From: a virus
Length of the DNA stretch: 64,000 nucleotides
Direction: 5' to 3' (one strand)
Virus record (IMG/VR): IMGVR_UViG_3300020473_000011
Coordinates: 1 to 64,000 of that record
The translations under genes and the position numbers were made by a program. Of the stretch, positions 41,546 to 50,235 are shown in pieces (positions within the stretch are counted from its first letter, which is position 1; every line of letters starts with the position of its first letter). Under the pieces are notes generated by a model, which had not been told where the DNA came from, ran no database searches, and saw only the letters and a program-made list of their open reading frames with translations.

Positions 41546-42271
41546 ATGTCAGCCATTGATACCGTAGCAGACCGCAAGGCCAAAGAAACAGCTCGCCTTT
41601 TAACCTCTTATGATGCGTTTTTCGCATTGATGGGCGAGCTGGGCTTCGAGAATATTACGAGCCAACCAGAGTATGATGAGACTGATTATCATGATGCTAC
41701 GCGACGTAACATTGAAACGCGTACTAAGAAAGGCCGTGAATTTACATTTAAGGATCCAAAGTCTGAACTTCACGTACGTTTTAGCGTGGCTGCGCCTGAC
41801 CGCCTAGACTATTATAACGACACACATAAGCTGACAGTATTGATCCGTCCTGACAGTTTTAATTGGTCATGTAAAGACTTCCCGTATAAGCCGTATGCAA
41901 AGCCAGAAACTCTTCGTAGAAACATTAATACAGTAACTAAGGCTGCAATCGAGCACGCACGTGATATGAGCAGTAAAGACCGTTTTTATGACATGAACAT
42001 AAGCGACGCGCTTTCAAAGCTTGACGGCCTATTTGGGGGCGAGGCTAAACTCCAAGGGTCGAAGGGTTGCTGTGACATCGGCATTAACTATAAGCTTCAC
42101 GCGATACGCATTGACCTGCATGACTTTGTTTCAAAGGGATTAGACAAGACTACAGTGCTTGAGCGTATTGGACGCCACCATGACCACCGTAATTATGTAC
42201 TGACCTTATCACAATGGAAGCAGCATGTTGACCTGCTAGCTTCATTCAACGCGACTAACCTAAAGGGGTAA
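41546..42271 (+). CDS. Unknown protein, paralogue 1 (241 aa)
   Basis: A soluble protein with a clear diverged sister at 42815-43495. Shared features: an N-terminal F..LM..LG.E helix, a middle strand KLTVLIRPDS, a spacer ETLRRNINTVTKAA, RFYDMNISDAL, a LxGxxAE/AK word, an INYKLHAIRIDLH strand and the C-terminal TLSQWKQHVDLLAS. Function unknown. AAGGA precedes ATG 41546. Confidence 0.75.
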   Translation: MSAIDTVADRKAKETARLLTSYDAFFALMGELGFENITSQPEYDETDYHDATRRNIETRTKKGREFTFKDPKSELHVRFSVAAPDRLDYYNDTHKLTVLIRPDSFNWSCKDFPYKPYAKPETLRRNINTVTKAAIEHARDMSSKDRFYDMNISDALSKLDGLFGGEAKLQGSKGCCDIGINYKLHAIRIDLHDFVSKGLDKTTVLERIGRHHDHRNYVLTLSQWKQHVDLLASFNATNLKG

Positions 42272-42278
42272 TAAAAAA

Positions 42279-42704
42279 ATGACGACAGTAAGACAAAAAG
42301 AACTTGGGGTGCTCGGTGGGATTGCCATTTTTTCGCTGGGGATGTTTCTAGGGCACTACTTAACCCAGAGTGCGGGAGAACCCGCAAGTCAGCCTGATAT
42401 AACAACACTAGCGCCTGATAGGTTGTCAAAAGCTCCACCACGTACTGAGGTGTTTCTCAATGACGATGGTATTGAGTGCATAAGAGACACACTCACGGGG
42501 GCACTCTCGTGTAACTTCGTAAAATACGAGGAAGCCATTAAGGCTTGCGAGGAAGAACAGCTAGCCAAGAACACGTTTGTCGGTGATGGGGGTAAAGAAA
42601 TCACCTTCCCTCTACTTGAAGGCGAGTGTGAGGCTAAGGTTAAAATAGAGGCAGTAGAAGCCCATAGACTAGCGGAAGAACGTGCTCGGATAGTATGGCA
42701 CTAG
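42279..42704 (+). CDS. Single-TM anchored protein (141 aa)
   Basis: An N-terminal hydrophobic helix (GVLGGIAIFSLGMFLGHYL, residues 9-28) followed by an acidic domain with four Cys. It lies seven bases after paralogue 1 and is probably cotranscribed. The topology suggests a periplasmic domain. Confidence 0.7.
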   Translation: MTTVRQKELGVLGGIAIFSLGMFLGHYLTQSAGEPASQPDITTLAPDRLSKAPPRTEVFLNDDGIECIRDTLTGALSCNFVKYEEAIKACEEEQLAKNTFVGDGGKEITFPLLEGECEAKVKIEAVEAHRLAEERARIVWH

Positions 42705-42710
42705 CTAAAA

Positions 42711-42773
42711 GCACTGCACCGCAGCACTTTACATTAAAAAATCATTGTACAACGATTTTGGCTGTGCTACATT
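42711..42773 (+). promoter_or_regulatory. TTGTACAA-class promoter
   Basis: GCACTGCACCGCAGC (42711-42725), CTTTACATTAAA, core TTGTACAA (42745-42752), 17 bp, TACATT (42768-42773), then TTACCGATAC at 42791-42801. One of the cleanest examples. Confidence 0.85.
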
Positions 42774-42814
42774 ACGTACATAGAATATTTCTTACCGATA
42801 CTAAAGAGACCGAT

Positions 42815-43495
42815 ATGTACGTTAACAAACAACTTGAGACACAACTAAAGCACTTTGACGATTTCACTCAGCTAATGAAAGACATGGGCATGGAGTGCGC
42901 ACGTTCGGCAGTGGATTCGGTAGATGAAGTATTTTCACAACTACGTAAAGCTATTGTCACTAAAAAGGACGGCGATGTTCGTTACGCGGACTTTAAACAC
43001 CCTAATGCAGAGGTGTGGCTACAAATCGAGGCTGAGACACCTCTTTACAGCATTGACCCAACTAAGGTTCGCATCCTTGTATCAACGTCGCAATACAGCC
43101 ATGGTACGCGTGAGAACCCATTCCGCCCACTAGGTAAAGTATCAACACTCAAAAAACGTATTGATGACCTAGTGGAAAGTCTTTCAAAGGATGCCGAACG
43201 CGAAGCACGCGCCCAGCGTTTCATGGACGTAAATACAAGCATCGCAGAGAATATGGCGCTGGACTTAACAGGCGAAAAGGCCGAGGTTCGCGAGGAAAAG
43301 GGCTATCAAAGCATCACGCTAAACTATCGAGCTGTTAGCGTAAAGGTTGGCTTGTCTATGTTCCTTAATGAGGGCGATGCAACTAAAGTGTCTTTATCAT
43401 TGGGCTTTAATTCAAAGACTACGCATAAGACGCTAACGCTAAAAGAATGGGTACGTACAGTGGATCAATTCTACGCAATGGGATTACTGGGATAA
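42815..43495 (+). CDS. Unknown protein, paralogue 2 (226 aa)
   Basis: The sister of the 41546 gene: FTQLMKDMGME, KVRILVSTSQ, LKKRIDDLVES, RFMDVNTSIAE, LTGEKAEV, LNYRAVSVKVGL and LKEWVRTVDQF align in the same order. It has its own TTGTACAA-class promoter. The ATG at 42815 is preceded by GAGACCGAT. Function unknown. Confidence 0.75.
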   Translation: MYVNKQLETQLKHFDDFTQLMKDMGMECARSAVDSVDEVFSQLRKAIVTKKDGDVRYADFKHPNAEVWLQIEAETPLYSIDPTKVRILVSTSQYSHGTRENPFRPLGKVSTLKKRIDDLVESLSKDAEREARAQRFMDVNTSIAENMALDLTGEKAEVREEKGYQSITLNYRAVSVKVGLSMFLNEGDATKVSLSLGFNSKTTHKTLTLKEWVRTVDQFYAMGLLG

Positions 43496-43576
43496 TGCGT
43501 ACGCCAACGAACTGAGGCATACCTAGGTGCAAGCTGCCCACTGCGCCTCTATAGAAAGCACCGACCAGCTAGTGAA

Positions 43577-43927
43577 TTACTGCCTAATCGGTGCCTTGGT
43601 TGCAGATTTTAAAGTACCTCTAAGGTGCGAAACGAGCCTGCTGACATTGGTCATATCGTCTGATTGTGCAGGTTCAGCGACCCTAAGTTCAGGTTTTGTT
43701 ACCCTATCGAACATGGTCTTTTCGGCCTTCTCCCCTTTTACACTATAAAGCCTAATTCTGTAGTCGTCAGGATTTAACATCATATCAACTTCATCAACAA
43801 CCGTGGCTAAACGCCACATACCGTTACGGTATCGTTCTAACTGATGACCACCTTTTAGCTTATCGTTCAAGAAAATAGCACGACGCGTCTCTGATGATAG
43901 GCACTGCTTTAAAATATCTAAACCCAT
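43577..43927 (-). CDS. Hypothetical protein (116 aa)
   Basis: ATG at 43927 has GAGGAAG six bases upstream; the longer reading to 43963 is less likely. The protein is basic, with no recognised motif. It is isolated on the minus strand between plus-strand units. Confidence 0.65.
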   Translation of the reverse strand: MGLDILKQCLSSETRRAIFLNDKLKGGHQLERYRNGMWRLATVVDEVDMMLNPDDYRIRLYSVKGEKAEKTMFDRVTKPELRVAEPAQSDDMTNVSRLVSHLRGTLKSATKAPIRQ

Positions 43928-44328
43928 GGTGTCTTCCTCTGATCTTACTACACGGCACACCATTGGCCGCTAACGGGTGGGCATTATTCATGTCATTGAA
44001 AGTATTGGCAATGGCGTGATTACCCAATATGGCGTGAGATATATCTCACGTGATGTAGGTCTTTAGCGTAGGAAAAGGCATACTAGAGTGCTAAGTGATT
44101 GCTTACAAAGCAATAACTATTCAGCTCGTATTCAGTTGCAGCGCAGAAGTTTTTATCAATTAAATCGTTGTACAATAAATTGATAGCTGTTATATTACCC
44201 TCGAACTGACCGATAAACACAAACGTGGTTAAAGAAAGAGACCCTGAGCGAGCTGTGCAACTACATAGGCTGCGTAGAGTGTCAAGCTTAACGACCACGT
44301 GGTAATAGAGACTAACTAGGAAATACCC
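43928..44328 (+). promoter_or_regulatory. Gap with 18-bp palindrome, TTGTACAA promoter and structured leader
   Basis: A ~400-base gap. It holds the perfect palindrome CGTGAGATATATCTCACG (44033-44050), dyad GTTGCAGCGCAG (44135-44146), core TTGTACAA (44168-44175) with TATATT at 44191-44196, and leader GACCGATA. The 130-base leader contains ACGTGGT (44223) facing ACCACGT (near 44296). AGGAAA precedes the ATG. Confidence 0.75.
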
Positions 44329-44727
44329 ATGGATAAAAAGCCAAAACATATTGTAGCTGAGCACGGTGTAGGCACCGTATTTTTAGCGGTACCTACGGGC
44401 AACCGCGTTAAGCGTGGTAGCTGCCCGTTTAGTCAAGCTGTAGAGCTTAAAGTTATAAAGGCTGCACGGGTAAATGCAGAGTTTGAGATATTTAACTCCA
44501 ATACAAAAAGCCACTACACTGAAAAGCTTAAACTTCATTCGTTCCACCTCAGTAACGTATTTGATGGCGCAAATGGCGGCTATACGCTTTATCCAAGTCA
44601 TGCTGCGATGAACGATGCCTACCGCGTCAATGAGGCTGATAAGGCTATCCGTGACTGGTCACGCTTAGATGACGAAACCAAATTAAAGGTCGCAGACATA
44701 CTAGAGATAGCCAGCCTAGAAGCGTAA
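44329..44727 (+). CDS. Hypothetical protein (132 aa)
   Basis: A small soluble unknown. It is the only gene served by the elaborate 43.9-44.3 kb control region, so its level is probably tightly managed. Confidence 0.75.
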   Translation: MDKKPKHIVAEHGVGTVFLAVPTGNRVKRGSCPFSQAVELKVIKAARVNAEFEIFNSNTKSHYTEKLKLHSFHLSNVFDGANGGYTLYPSHAAMNDAYRVNEADKAIRDWSRLDDETKLKVADILEIASLEA

Positions 44728-44805
44728 GAGCTGCGAGCACTTATTTAAGACTTAGCCGCTAGTGCAGCGAACTCGCGGCCTTGTGAGTCTTAAAACTTGA
44801 AAAGC

Positions 44806-44878
44806 GTTACCCCGCAGCACTTTACATTGATAATTTTTATCAAAAAGTGTTGTACAATGATTTTTTGACTGCTATAGT
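44806..44878 (+). promoter_or_regulatory. TTGTACAA-class promoter of the 45-49 kb operon
   Basis: GTTACCCCGCAGC, CTTTACATTGAT, core TTGTACAA (44850-44857), 17 bp, TATAGT (44873-44878), then CAACTAACCAATT. Drives the large operon from 44919. Confidence 0.85.
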
Positions 44879-44918
44879 CTGACCCAACTAACCAATTAAT
44901 AAAAATGAGACTTGACCG

Positions 44919-46523
44919 ATGAACTTATCAACTGCTCAAATACTTAAAAACGCATTAAAACTAGATGCCGTAGATAAATCGGATCTAGACTTGGCGCTTA
45001 TACGCCAACACATCCACGACCTAGATGAGGTCAGTGCCGAGATCTCAAAGCGCATTAGCCGCCCTAATGCAGGTTTTGCTTTCCTGAGACTAAAACCCGT
45101 TAGCTTTGAACCTCAAAAGCTTTATGGTCAGAATGTGAAGTCTGATAATGCACTTGAGCTTGCGGCATGCTCAGCTATGCTAAATGATGCGGGTAAGTGG
45201 GTGCCAAACGAAAATGACATCCTCTTCACGACGCTTATCACCGAGCGCGGTATAAGTGACCTGATTTTCAATGTACAGAGCTGTAAAGTTGAGCCAACAC
45301 AGATCACGTCTCTTGACGGCGTGCCAGTTGCTACGCCAACTGCAACGTATTCACATGCTGAGCAGTACGGTGGCCATTTCTATGAGACCATTGACCTAGC
45401 ACGCCAAGCTATCGCCACCGCCAAGCGCGAAGCGGAACGCCTACAAGATACAGGTGTTAAACTTAATAAGACGGAAAAAGAAGAACTCGCTGAGGCACAG
45501 TGGCAACTTGACCGTTATGCTAGAAGTGACCTTGACTTCTGTATCGAGATCGACTCAGAGCAGGCCGAGAAGGACGTTCATCATCTAAAAATGGAGGTGT
45601 TGTCTTCAATCACGTCACATATAACGAAGGTCGCCGAGCCGTTAAGACTCGTCGATAAGTCAAGCATGCAGACAATTGAGTCTACGCCAGAAAAAGTCTT
45701 CCGTACGCGTATTCGTGATGTTCTCAAGCTGGGTGATGTGGCGATATTAATCAGGCGCTACGCCCCACACTATGAGCCGAGTGACAAGGCTAATGCCTAC
45801 CGTAGAGGTGAGGATCAAAAGGATATACTGCACCTCGCAAATCGCTACGAGAATAAGCACATCTTAGAGACGTACCGAAACTGTGAGCTAGGTAAGGGCA
45901 GCCTTTCAATGACACGTCCATCAACGCGAGGCATGACACTCTTCGGTGACGCTCGTAGTGTTCAGCACTACTACACGCTTTCACTCCAATTCTCAGCTGA
46001 GAGAGTGCGCAGCTTTGGCGAAGTAGAGACGCAAAAAGCGCTAGATTTGATGCAGTTCAGTATGACCGACTTTCAAGTCATGGAACTCGTGCGCGGGTCA
46101 CTTGCAGGTGATTGGGTCAATGCTACGCTGTCTTACTATGGGCAACGTAGCGTACATTTCTCTAAAGATACCGAGACGGATCAGGCGCACGATGTGGTTA
46201 AAGTTGACGTGCCCGACCTACCTGACAGCTCAAGACAGTTGGCGGCCTTGGTTGACGAGCTAGGTAGCCTACTAGCGAGTAAATCACAAGCGAAAGCAAC
46301 GCGCGAGGCCATCTTAGCAGCGGTAGAAAAGATTGAGACTCTTCTTGACCGTGAAGTTAGCGAACGTGATGAGCTGTATAAGGAAACGCGTGATACGATG
46401 CTTCGTAAGTATCAGGATAGTGCATTGCCTCAAATGGAGCGCGTACTTGAACGCGTAGGCCAGTTGCACCCAGAATTAAAAGCAACACTGCATAAGCGTT
46501 TAACCGACAAAATAGGTGACTAA
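44919..46523 (+). CDS. Unknown protein (534 aa), first gene of operon
   Basis: An acidic soluble protein with a likely coiled coil near residues 160-200 (AIATAKREAERLQDTGVKLN) and another at the C-terminus (ILAAVEKIETLLDREVSERD). No recognised domain. It heads an operon of eight genes joined by 1-4 base stop/start overlaps or short gaps. Confidence 0.8.
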   Translation: MNLSTAQILKNALKLDAVDKSDLDLALIRQHIHDLDEVSAEISKRISRPNAGFAFLRLKPVSFEPQKLYGQNVKSDNALELAACSAMLNDAGKWVPNENDILFTTLITERGISDLIFNVQSCKVEPTQITSLDGVPVATPTATYSHAEQYGGHFYETIDLARQAIATAKREAERLQDTGVKLNKTEKEELAEAQWQLDRYARSDLDFCIEIDSEQAEKDVHHLKMEVLSSITSHITKVAEPLRLVDKSSMQTIESTPEKVFRTRIRDVLKLGDVAILIRRYAPHYEPSDKANAYRRGEDQKDILHLANRYENKHILETYRNCELGKGSLSMTRPSTRGMTLFGDARSVQHYYTLSLQFSAERVRSFGEVETQKALDLMQFSMTDFQVMELVRGSLAGDWVNATLSYYGQRSVHFSKDTETDQAHDVVKVDVPDLPDSSRQLAALVDELGSLLASKSQAKATREAILAAVEKIETLLDREVSERDELYKETRDTMLRKYQDSALPQMERVLERVGQLHPELKATLHKRLTDKIGD

Positions 46524-46762
46524 TGGCTAAGATGCCCGACAAAAATAAGGACTGCTTACAGGGTGTAGTTGCTTTAAAAAGTTCGATGGTCAATAAGGCT
46601 GGTGAGTACTTCCCTGCGGGTCAGCTTATGGTTATTACTGCGCGAAGCAAGAAAGAGGGCAAAGTTAGTCTGCGCCCGCTTCGCGGTAACATCATCATTG
46701 ACGAAGACAGTGTAGAGTACCTTGGCACTAAGTCAGAACTGGAACTTGGAGACAAGCAGTGA
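46523..46762 (+). CDS. Hypothetical protein (79 aa)
   Basis: Overlaps the previous stop by one base (TAATG) and the next start by four. Small, beta-rich; unknown function. Confidence 0.7.
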   Translation: MAKMPDKNKDCLQGVVALKSSMVNKAGEYFPAGQLMVITARSKKEGKVSLRPLRGNIIIDEDSVEYLGTKSELELGDKQ

Positions 46763-47040
46763 GTTCATCAGCAGGTAAACTGCCAACAATCAACGACTCA
46801 CAAAGAGACGAAGTGCGAGCTTTATCGCGTAGATTAAGCGAATTTGTGAGCGCCCACGCTGATGCACTAAGCCCTAGCCTTGTGGCGACCCTTAGCACGT
46901 CAGCCTCAAAGCTTAACGATTTAGTACAGACCCGTGAAGAAGAACATGCCTTAAAGCTTATACTTCTGAACGTGGATAACGACAACTTGTCGGACGCAGA
47001 ATTTCGTCAGTTCATACGAAATAGCTGGAAGCCTAATTGA
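46759..47040 (+). CDS. Hypothetical protein (93 aa)
   Basis: GTG start in a GTGA overlap, with GGAGAC upstream. A helical protein of unknown function. Confidence 0.7.
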   Translation: MSSSAGKLPTINDSQRDEVRALSRRLSEFVSAHADALSPSLVATLSTSASKLNDLVQTREEEHALKLILLNVDNDNLSDAEFRQFIRNSWKPN

Positions 47041-47104
47041 TCTTCTCTTAGGCTTTTTGCCGTGATACACTGCGGCGCAATTGAACAATGATGAGACACT
47101 GACA

Positions 47105-47470
47105 ATGACTGATTACATGACGTCGGAAACTGCGACGCTTGTGATGCTCATTACCATCTTTGCTATCGGCCTTTACTCAATGATGAAATGGTTGTACAAA
47201 GCATCTGGTATATGGGTAACTAGCTTCCTATCGCGATACTTGCGTGGCATTTACTGGGTTAAAAGCCCCAAGGGCTTTATGCGCTTTAAAACACCTCAAA
47301 CAGCTCAAGAGTACGATAAGCTGCTAGATGTGATCCACCAGTTAGACTTAAAGCTTGTACGTGAAGGTATACTGCATGGTACGGCTAAAGCAATGCACAC
47401 CGATTTAGAGCACATGCTTGAGAGAGCGCCATTTGAGTACCGTAACGGTAAAGTGGTGGCCATCGCATGA
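47105..47470 (+). CDS. Single-TM membrane protein (121 aa)
   Basis: A hydrophobic helix near residues 8-27 (LVMLITIFAIGLYSMMKWLY) and a soluble C-terminal part. ATG at 47105 follows the GATGAGAC leader; an upstream TTG at 47081 is unlikely. Confidence 0.7.
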   Translation: MTDYMTSETATLVMLITIFAIGLYSMMKWLYKASGIWVTSFLSRYLRGIYWVKSPKGFMRFKTPQTAQEYDKLLDVIHQLDLKLVREGILHGTAKAMHTDLEHMLERAPFEYRNGKVVAIA

Positions 47471-47751
47471 GACTAACACCCGATGAAGAAGCACTAATTC
47501 TAAAAAGACGCGCTGAGGAAGCTCGTGTACAGAAGCGTGAGCGCTTCTATGGTGAAGTGGTACGAATCACTGCCCTATGGCATGAATGGTCTTTAGAGAA
47601 CGGTGAGGGGCTGACATTCAGCACATTCGTAAACCAGTTCGAGGCACCTGAGCACATCAACACAGAGTTCGAGGGACACTTAAAGGCTATCTATGAGGCC
47701 GTCCGTGATGTGCTGAATAAAGCGGCGGCACACGCCCACCAAATTAACTAA
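47467..47751 (+). CDS. Hypothetical protein (94 aa)
   Basis: ATGA overlap with the gene before. Charged, helical N-terminus (EEALILKRRAEEARVQKRER). Unknown. Confidence 0.7.
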   Translation: MRLTPDEEALILKRRAEEARVQKRERFYGEVVRITALWHEWSLENGEGLTFSTFVNQFEAPEHINTEFEGHLKAIYEAVRDVLNKAAAHAHQIN

Positions 47752-47770
47752 CCGATACTGAGGAAATAAT

Positions 47771-48436
47771 ATGATCAAATACGCAACGGGTTCCGATGGC
47801 GCTAAGTACTGGCGTCCAATCTACATAGGCTTTATCAAGAATGATTACTTACGCCGTACGCTGTGCGTACTAGCCACACCCTTCGTCTTTTTAATGGCGT
47901 CGTTTGCAAACGCTTTTGTCTTAATCTGCCATGTCATGGTCATATTAGTTGCGGGCTTGTTTAGATCTTTTTGGAACCCGCTAAGGTCACTGCTACGTTT
48001 TGACGAAATCTGGAAAGCGCCACGTCATAAAAACTCAGAGATATTTAACCAAGTTGCTTATGATGCGCGTAATCGACGCATTAAGCTACCTGACCAAGAA
48101 AGCTGTGTTGCAGCTGTCGTAGAAGCTCATGCGCGCCTACGCGACCTCGGCTGGCAAGATGCCTATAACGCCCCGAATGATGGCACACCTTTTCAAGCGT
48201 ACGTGTCGGGCTACGTAGATATTTGTGAGTATGTAACGTATGAAGGTGACTTCCCGACAGGACGCTTTATTCGCCATTTAGATGAGCAATATGGCGGTGA
48301 CCATCAAAAGCACGAGATTAAGCCGCTTCTTATTCGCCCTATACCTGAAAAAGAGCGTGAGAGTGACCCTTTTATCAATGCGGTCATGGCCTACGCACTA
48401 CACAAACAGGCTAAGCACGTGCGTGACCAAAAATGA
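47771..48436 (+). CDS. Membrane protein with ~140-aa soluble domain (221 aa)
   Basis: One or two hydrophobic helices near residues 30-65 (LCVLATPFVFLMASFANAFV, LICHVMVILVAGLF) are followed by a basic, soluble C-terminal domain. The leader AACTAACCGATAC at 47746-47758 lies just upstream, so an internal promoter is likely. GAGGAAATA precedes the ATG. Confidence 0.75.
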   Translation: MIKYATGSDGAKYWRPIYIGFIKNDYLRRTLCVLATPFVFLMASFANAFVLICHVMVILVAGLFRSFWNPLRSLLRFDEIWKAPRHKNSEIFNQVAYDARNRRIKLPDQESCVAAVVEAHARLRDLGWQDAYNAPNDGTPFQAYVSGYVDICEYVTYEGDFPTGRFIRHLDEQYGGDHQKHEIKPLLIRPIPEKERESDPFINAVMAYALHKQAKHVRDQK

Positions 48437-48699
48437 GATTAAGTGATAAGCAGCCACCCTCTCGGCTTATGCACGCTGCCATACAGCTTTACCACAAGCT
48501 TGAAGAGGCCGAGCTTGAGACCTTTATGTCAGCAATAGGCTCAGACAGTCCAGACACTATAAAGCCTAACCCGTATAAACTACCCGCTACAAAAGTTTGG
48601 TACTGGGGGATTAACCGTTGGGGGATCCACTTCTCATACGCTGAGTACGATGCACGAGAAGATGCCGAAAAGAAACGAAAACAGGAACAGAAACAATGA
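48433..48699 (+). CDS. Hypothetical protein (88 aa)
   Basis: ATGA overlap with both neighbours. Aromatic-rich middle (VWYWGINRWGIHFSY) and Lys/Glu tail. Unknown. Confidence 0.7.
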   Translation: MRLSDKQPPSRLMHAAIQLYHKLEEAELETFMSAIGSDSPDTIKPNPYKLPATKVWYWGINRWGIHFSYAEYDAREDAEKKRKQEQKQ

Positions 48700-49013
48700 T
48701 AGATTTAGATGCACTCTTTCCGTATGCGAGGTTCGATTATATCGACGATGGAACTCTAAAGGTAAGAACTAAAATCCGAGTACTGCTAGATAGTTCGGGA
48801 GACCCCTCAGCGTTTGCAAGTGAGCTGGCGGATGTTACGGCTTTGTTTGGCGTAGAGCTTGAGAGCTTCAAGATGTCGCATAGTGTGGAGTTTAGCTATG
48901 AGTTGTCTTACACGGTCGAAGAGCTATGCGAGACAATCGCGATTATCGCATGGCTTAGCCGTCATGGCCGAAAGCACTTCAATACCTTTTCATTCTTGGA
49001 GGTGCCAGCTTAA
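48696..49013 (+). CDS. Hypothetical protein (105 aa)
   Basis: Starts in an ATGA overlap and ends just before a strong terminator. Acidic, soluble, unknown. Confidence 0.7.
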   Translation: MIDLDALFPYARFDYIDDGTLKVRTKIRVLLDSSGDPSAFASELADVTALFGVELESFKMSHSVEFSYELSYTVEELCETIAIIAWLSRHGRKHFNTFSFLEVPA

Positions 49014-49030
49014 CTGGCTGTACATGAACT

Positions 49031-49056
49031 AAAGCCTGCGTCCTGCGGGCTTTTTT
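49031..49056 (+). terminator. Intrinsic terminator
   Basis: AGCCTGC/GCGGGCT stem followed by six T residues. Confidence 0.85.
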
Positions 49057-49068
49057 AGCGGAGTAATA

Positions 49069-49698
49069 ATGGGGTTATTTAACAAGAAAAGGCACATTGT
49101 TTACGAGCAGCTATTGGTGCTGCCCGCCCACGCACAGTGCCCGAAAGCGTTTAAGTTTGATATTGATGTCGACGTCACGAGTCACAGTAAGGACAAGCTA
49201 GGTCGTCAATTCTCACCATTCTTATTAGGGGACGTCTACGTCGAGTCAGGTCTTTGGGCGCACTGTGTTGAAAACGCGTGGCAATTTTCTAAGGTTTATT
49301 CTGAGCATACAGACTTAAATGGCGACCCAACGCCTGCTTGGTACTCTTGGCGCGAGGCAGGGCTTGAGAGAGACCACCCTGTGCATGCGCCTATGGGGCG
49401 TGGCGCAAAGCATCTGTACTGGTACCATAAAGGTAAGAAGCTGAATGCACGTGAAGCACGAGAGCAGCTGTTTAAGCCATGGTACATGGAACTCGCGATG
49501 AACACTGATGCGTGGGATTGGTTAACTTCGGAGTATCTACAAGGTAAGCGTATTTTGATGCGCGACTTTAAGGCTATCGACCACGTGGCGGAGCAACGAA
49601 CCTTCACGGAATGCCTTGCCGAGCCGACAATACCTCTTTGCCATGGTTACCTACTTGGCGAGGCACTAGAGTCCTTAAATGAAAAAGCCCGCAACTAG
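49069..49698 (+). CDS. DUF6939-like protein (209 aa)
   Basis: A protein with the pattern FSPFLLGDVY, VENAWQFSKVYSEH, PTPAWYSWREAGL, APMGRGAKHLYWY, AREAREQLFKPWY and MRDFKAIDHV. From memory this matches a conserved uncharacterised bacterial/phage family (DUF6939; SPFxLGP, ENxWQxSKVY, PxGKGxxPxY). The WQFSKVY stretch loosely recalls NADAR-type ADP-ribose N-glycosidases, but that is speculative. Own ribosome binding site GGAG; flanked by terminators on both sides. Confidence 0.7.
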   Translation: MGLFNKKRHIVYEQLLVLPAHAQCPKAFKFDIDVDVTSHSKDKLGRQFSPFLLGDVYVESGLWAHCVENAWQFSKVYSEHTDLNGDPTPAWYSWREAGLERDHPVHAPMGRGAKHLYWYHKGKKLNAREAREQLFKPWYMELAMNTDAWDWLTSEYLQGKRILMRDFKAIDHVAEQRTFTECLAEPTIPLCHGYLLGEALESLNEKARN

Positions 49699-49708
49699 CG
49701 GGCTTTTT
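49682..49708. terminator. Bidirectional terminator
   Basis: AAAAAGCCCGC-AACTA-GCGGGCTTTTT at the end of the DUF6939-like gene, facing the convergent 49722-50108 gene. Confidence 0.92.
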
Positions 49709-49721
49709 AAAGAGAAGATCC

Positions 49722-50108
49722 TTACGAATGTTTATTAAGCTTTTTAAACTTCTCTAGAGCATCCGCCACGTCTTGCTCAATATCATCACTAAAATTTGTT
49801 TTGTTGTCTAAGTTTAGTTGAGCAACAATAGAATGCTGAACGTTAATACGCTCTTGGTTATCTAGAACGGCAAACGTGTCGTCTTGGTCAGGTTGCTCGG
49901 CCTCTAATTCTTCTATGGTCGCATAGTTTTCTCTCGAAAGCTCAGTGACGTCATCTTCGGTTAATGTAGGTTTAGCATTGTTTGGCGCGTTCAGCGCGTC
50001 CTGTACAAGTTCAGCGGTTTCTTGGTCGCGTATGCCAAAGGCGTGAGCATTGGCGATCACTTCGTTACGGTCTGTTACTTCTTTATGGGCTGTTTGTGCC
50101 ATAGACAC
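49722..50108 (-). CDS. Acidic hypothetical protein (128 aa)
   Basis: An Asp/Glu/Asn-rich soluble protein, unknown. Terminator-bounded on its 3' side and a separate unit from the genes to its right. Confidence 0.7.
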   Translation of the reverse strand: MSMAQTAHKEVTDRNEVIANAHAFGIRDQETAELVQDALNAPNNAKPTLTEDDVTELSRENYATIEELEAEQPDQDDTFAVLDNQERINVQHSIVAQLNLDNKTNFSDDIEQDVADALEKFKKLNKHS

Positions 50109-50185
50109 CTCATATTTTTGATAGCTTTGGATAGTGTTTCTTTAGGTATTCACGTAAGACATTGGGGCTTTTATTTTAATTAAAA

Positions 50186-50216
50186 CCCTTTAATCGTTTT
50201 TAATTCGACTAAAGGG
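50186..50216 (-). terminator. Probable terminator
   Basis: On the minus strand CCCTTTAGTCG...CGATTAAAGGG (one G-T pair) followed by TTTTAATTAAAA. Confidence 0.65.
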
Positions 50217-50235
50217 CTTGGTTACGTAACGTAGA

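Noticed and set aside
43527-43748. 73-codon plus-strand ORF
   Set aside because: Antisense shadow of the 43577-43927 gene.
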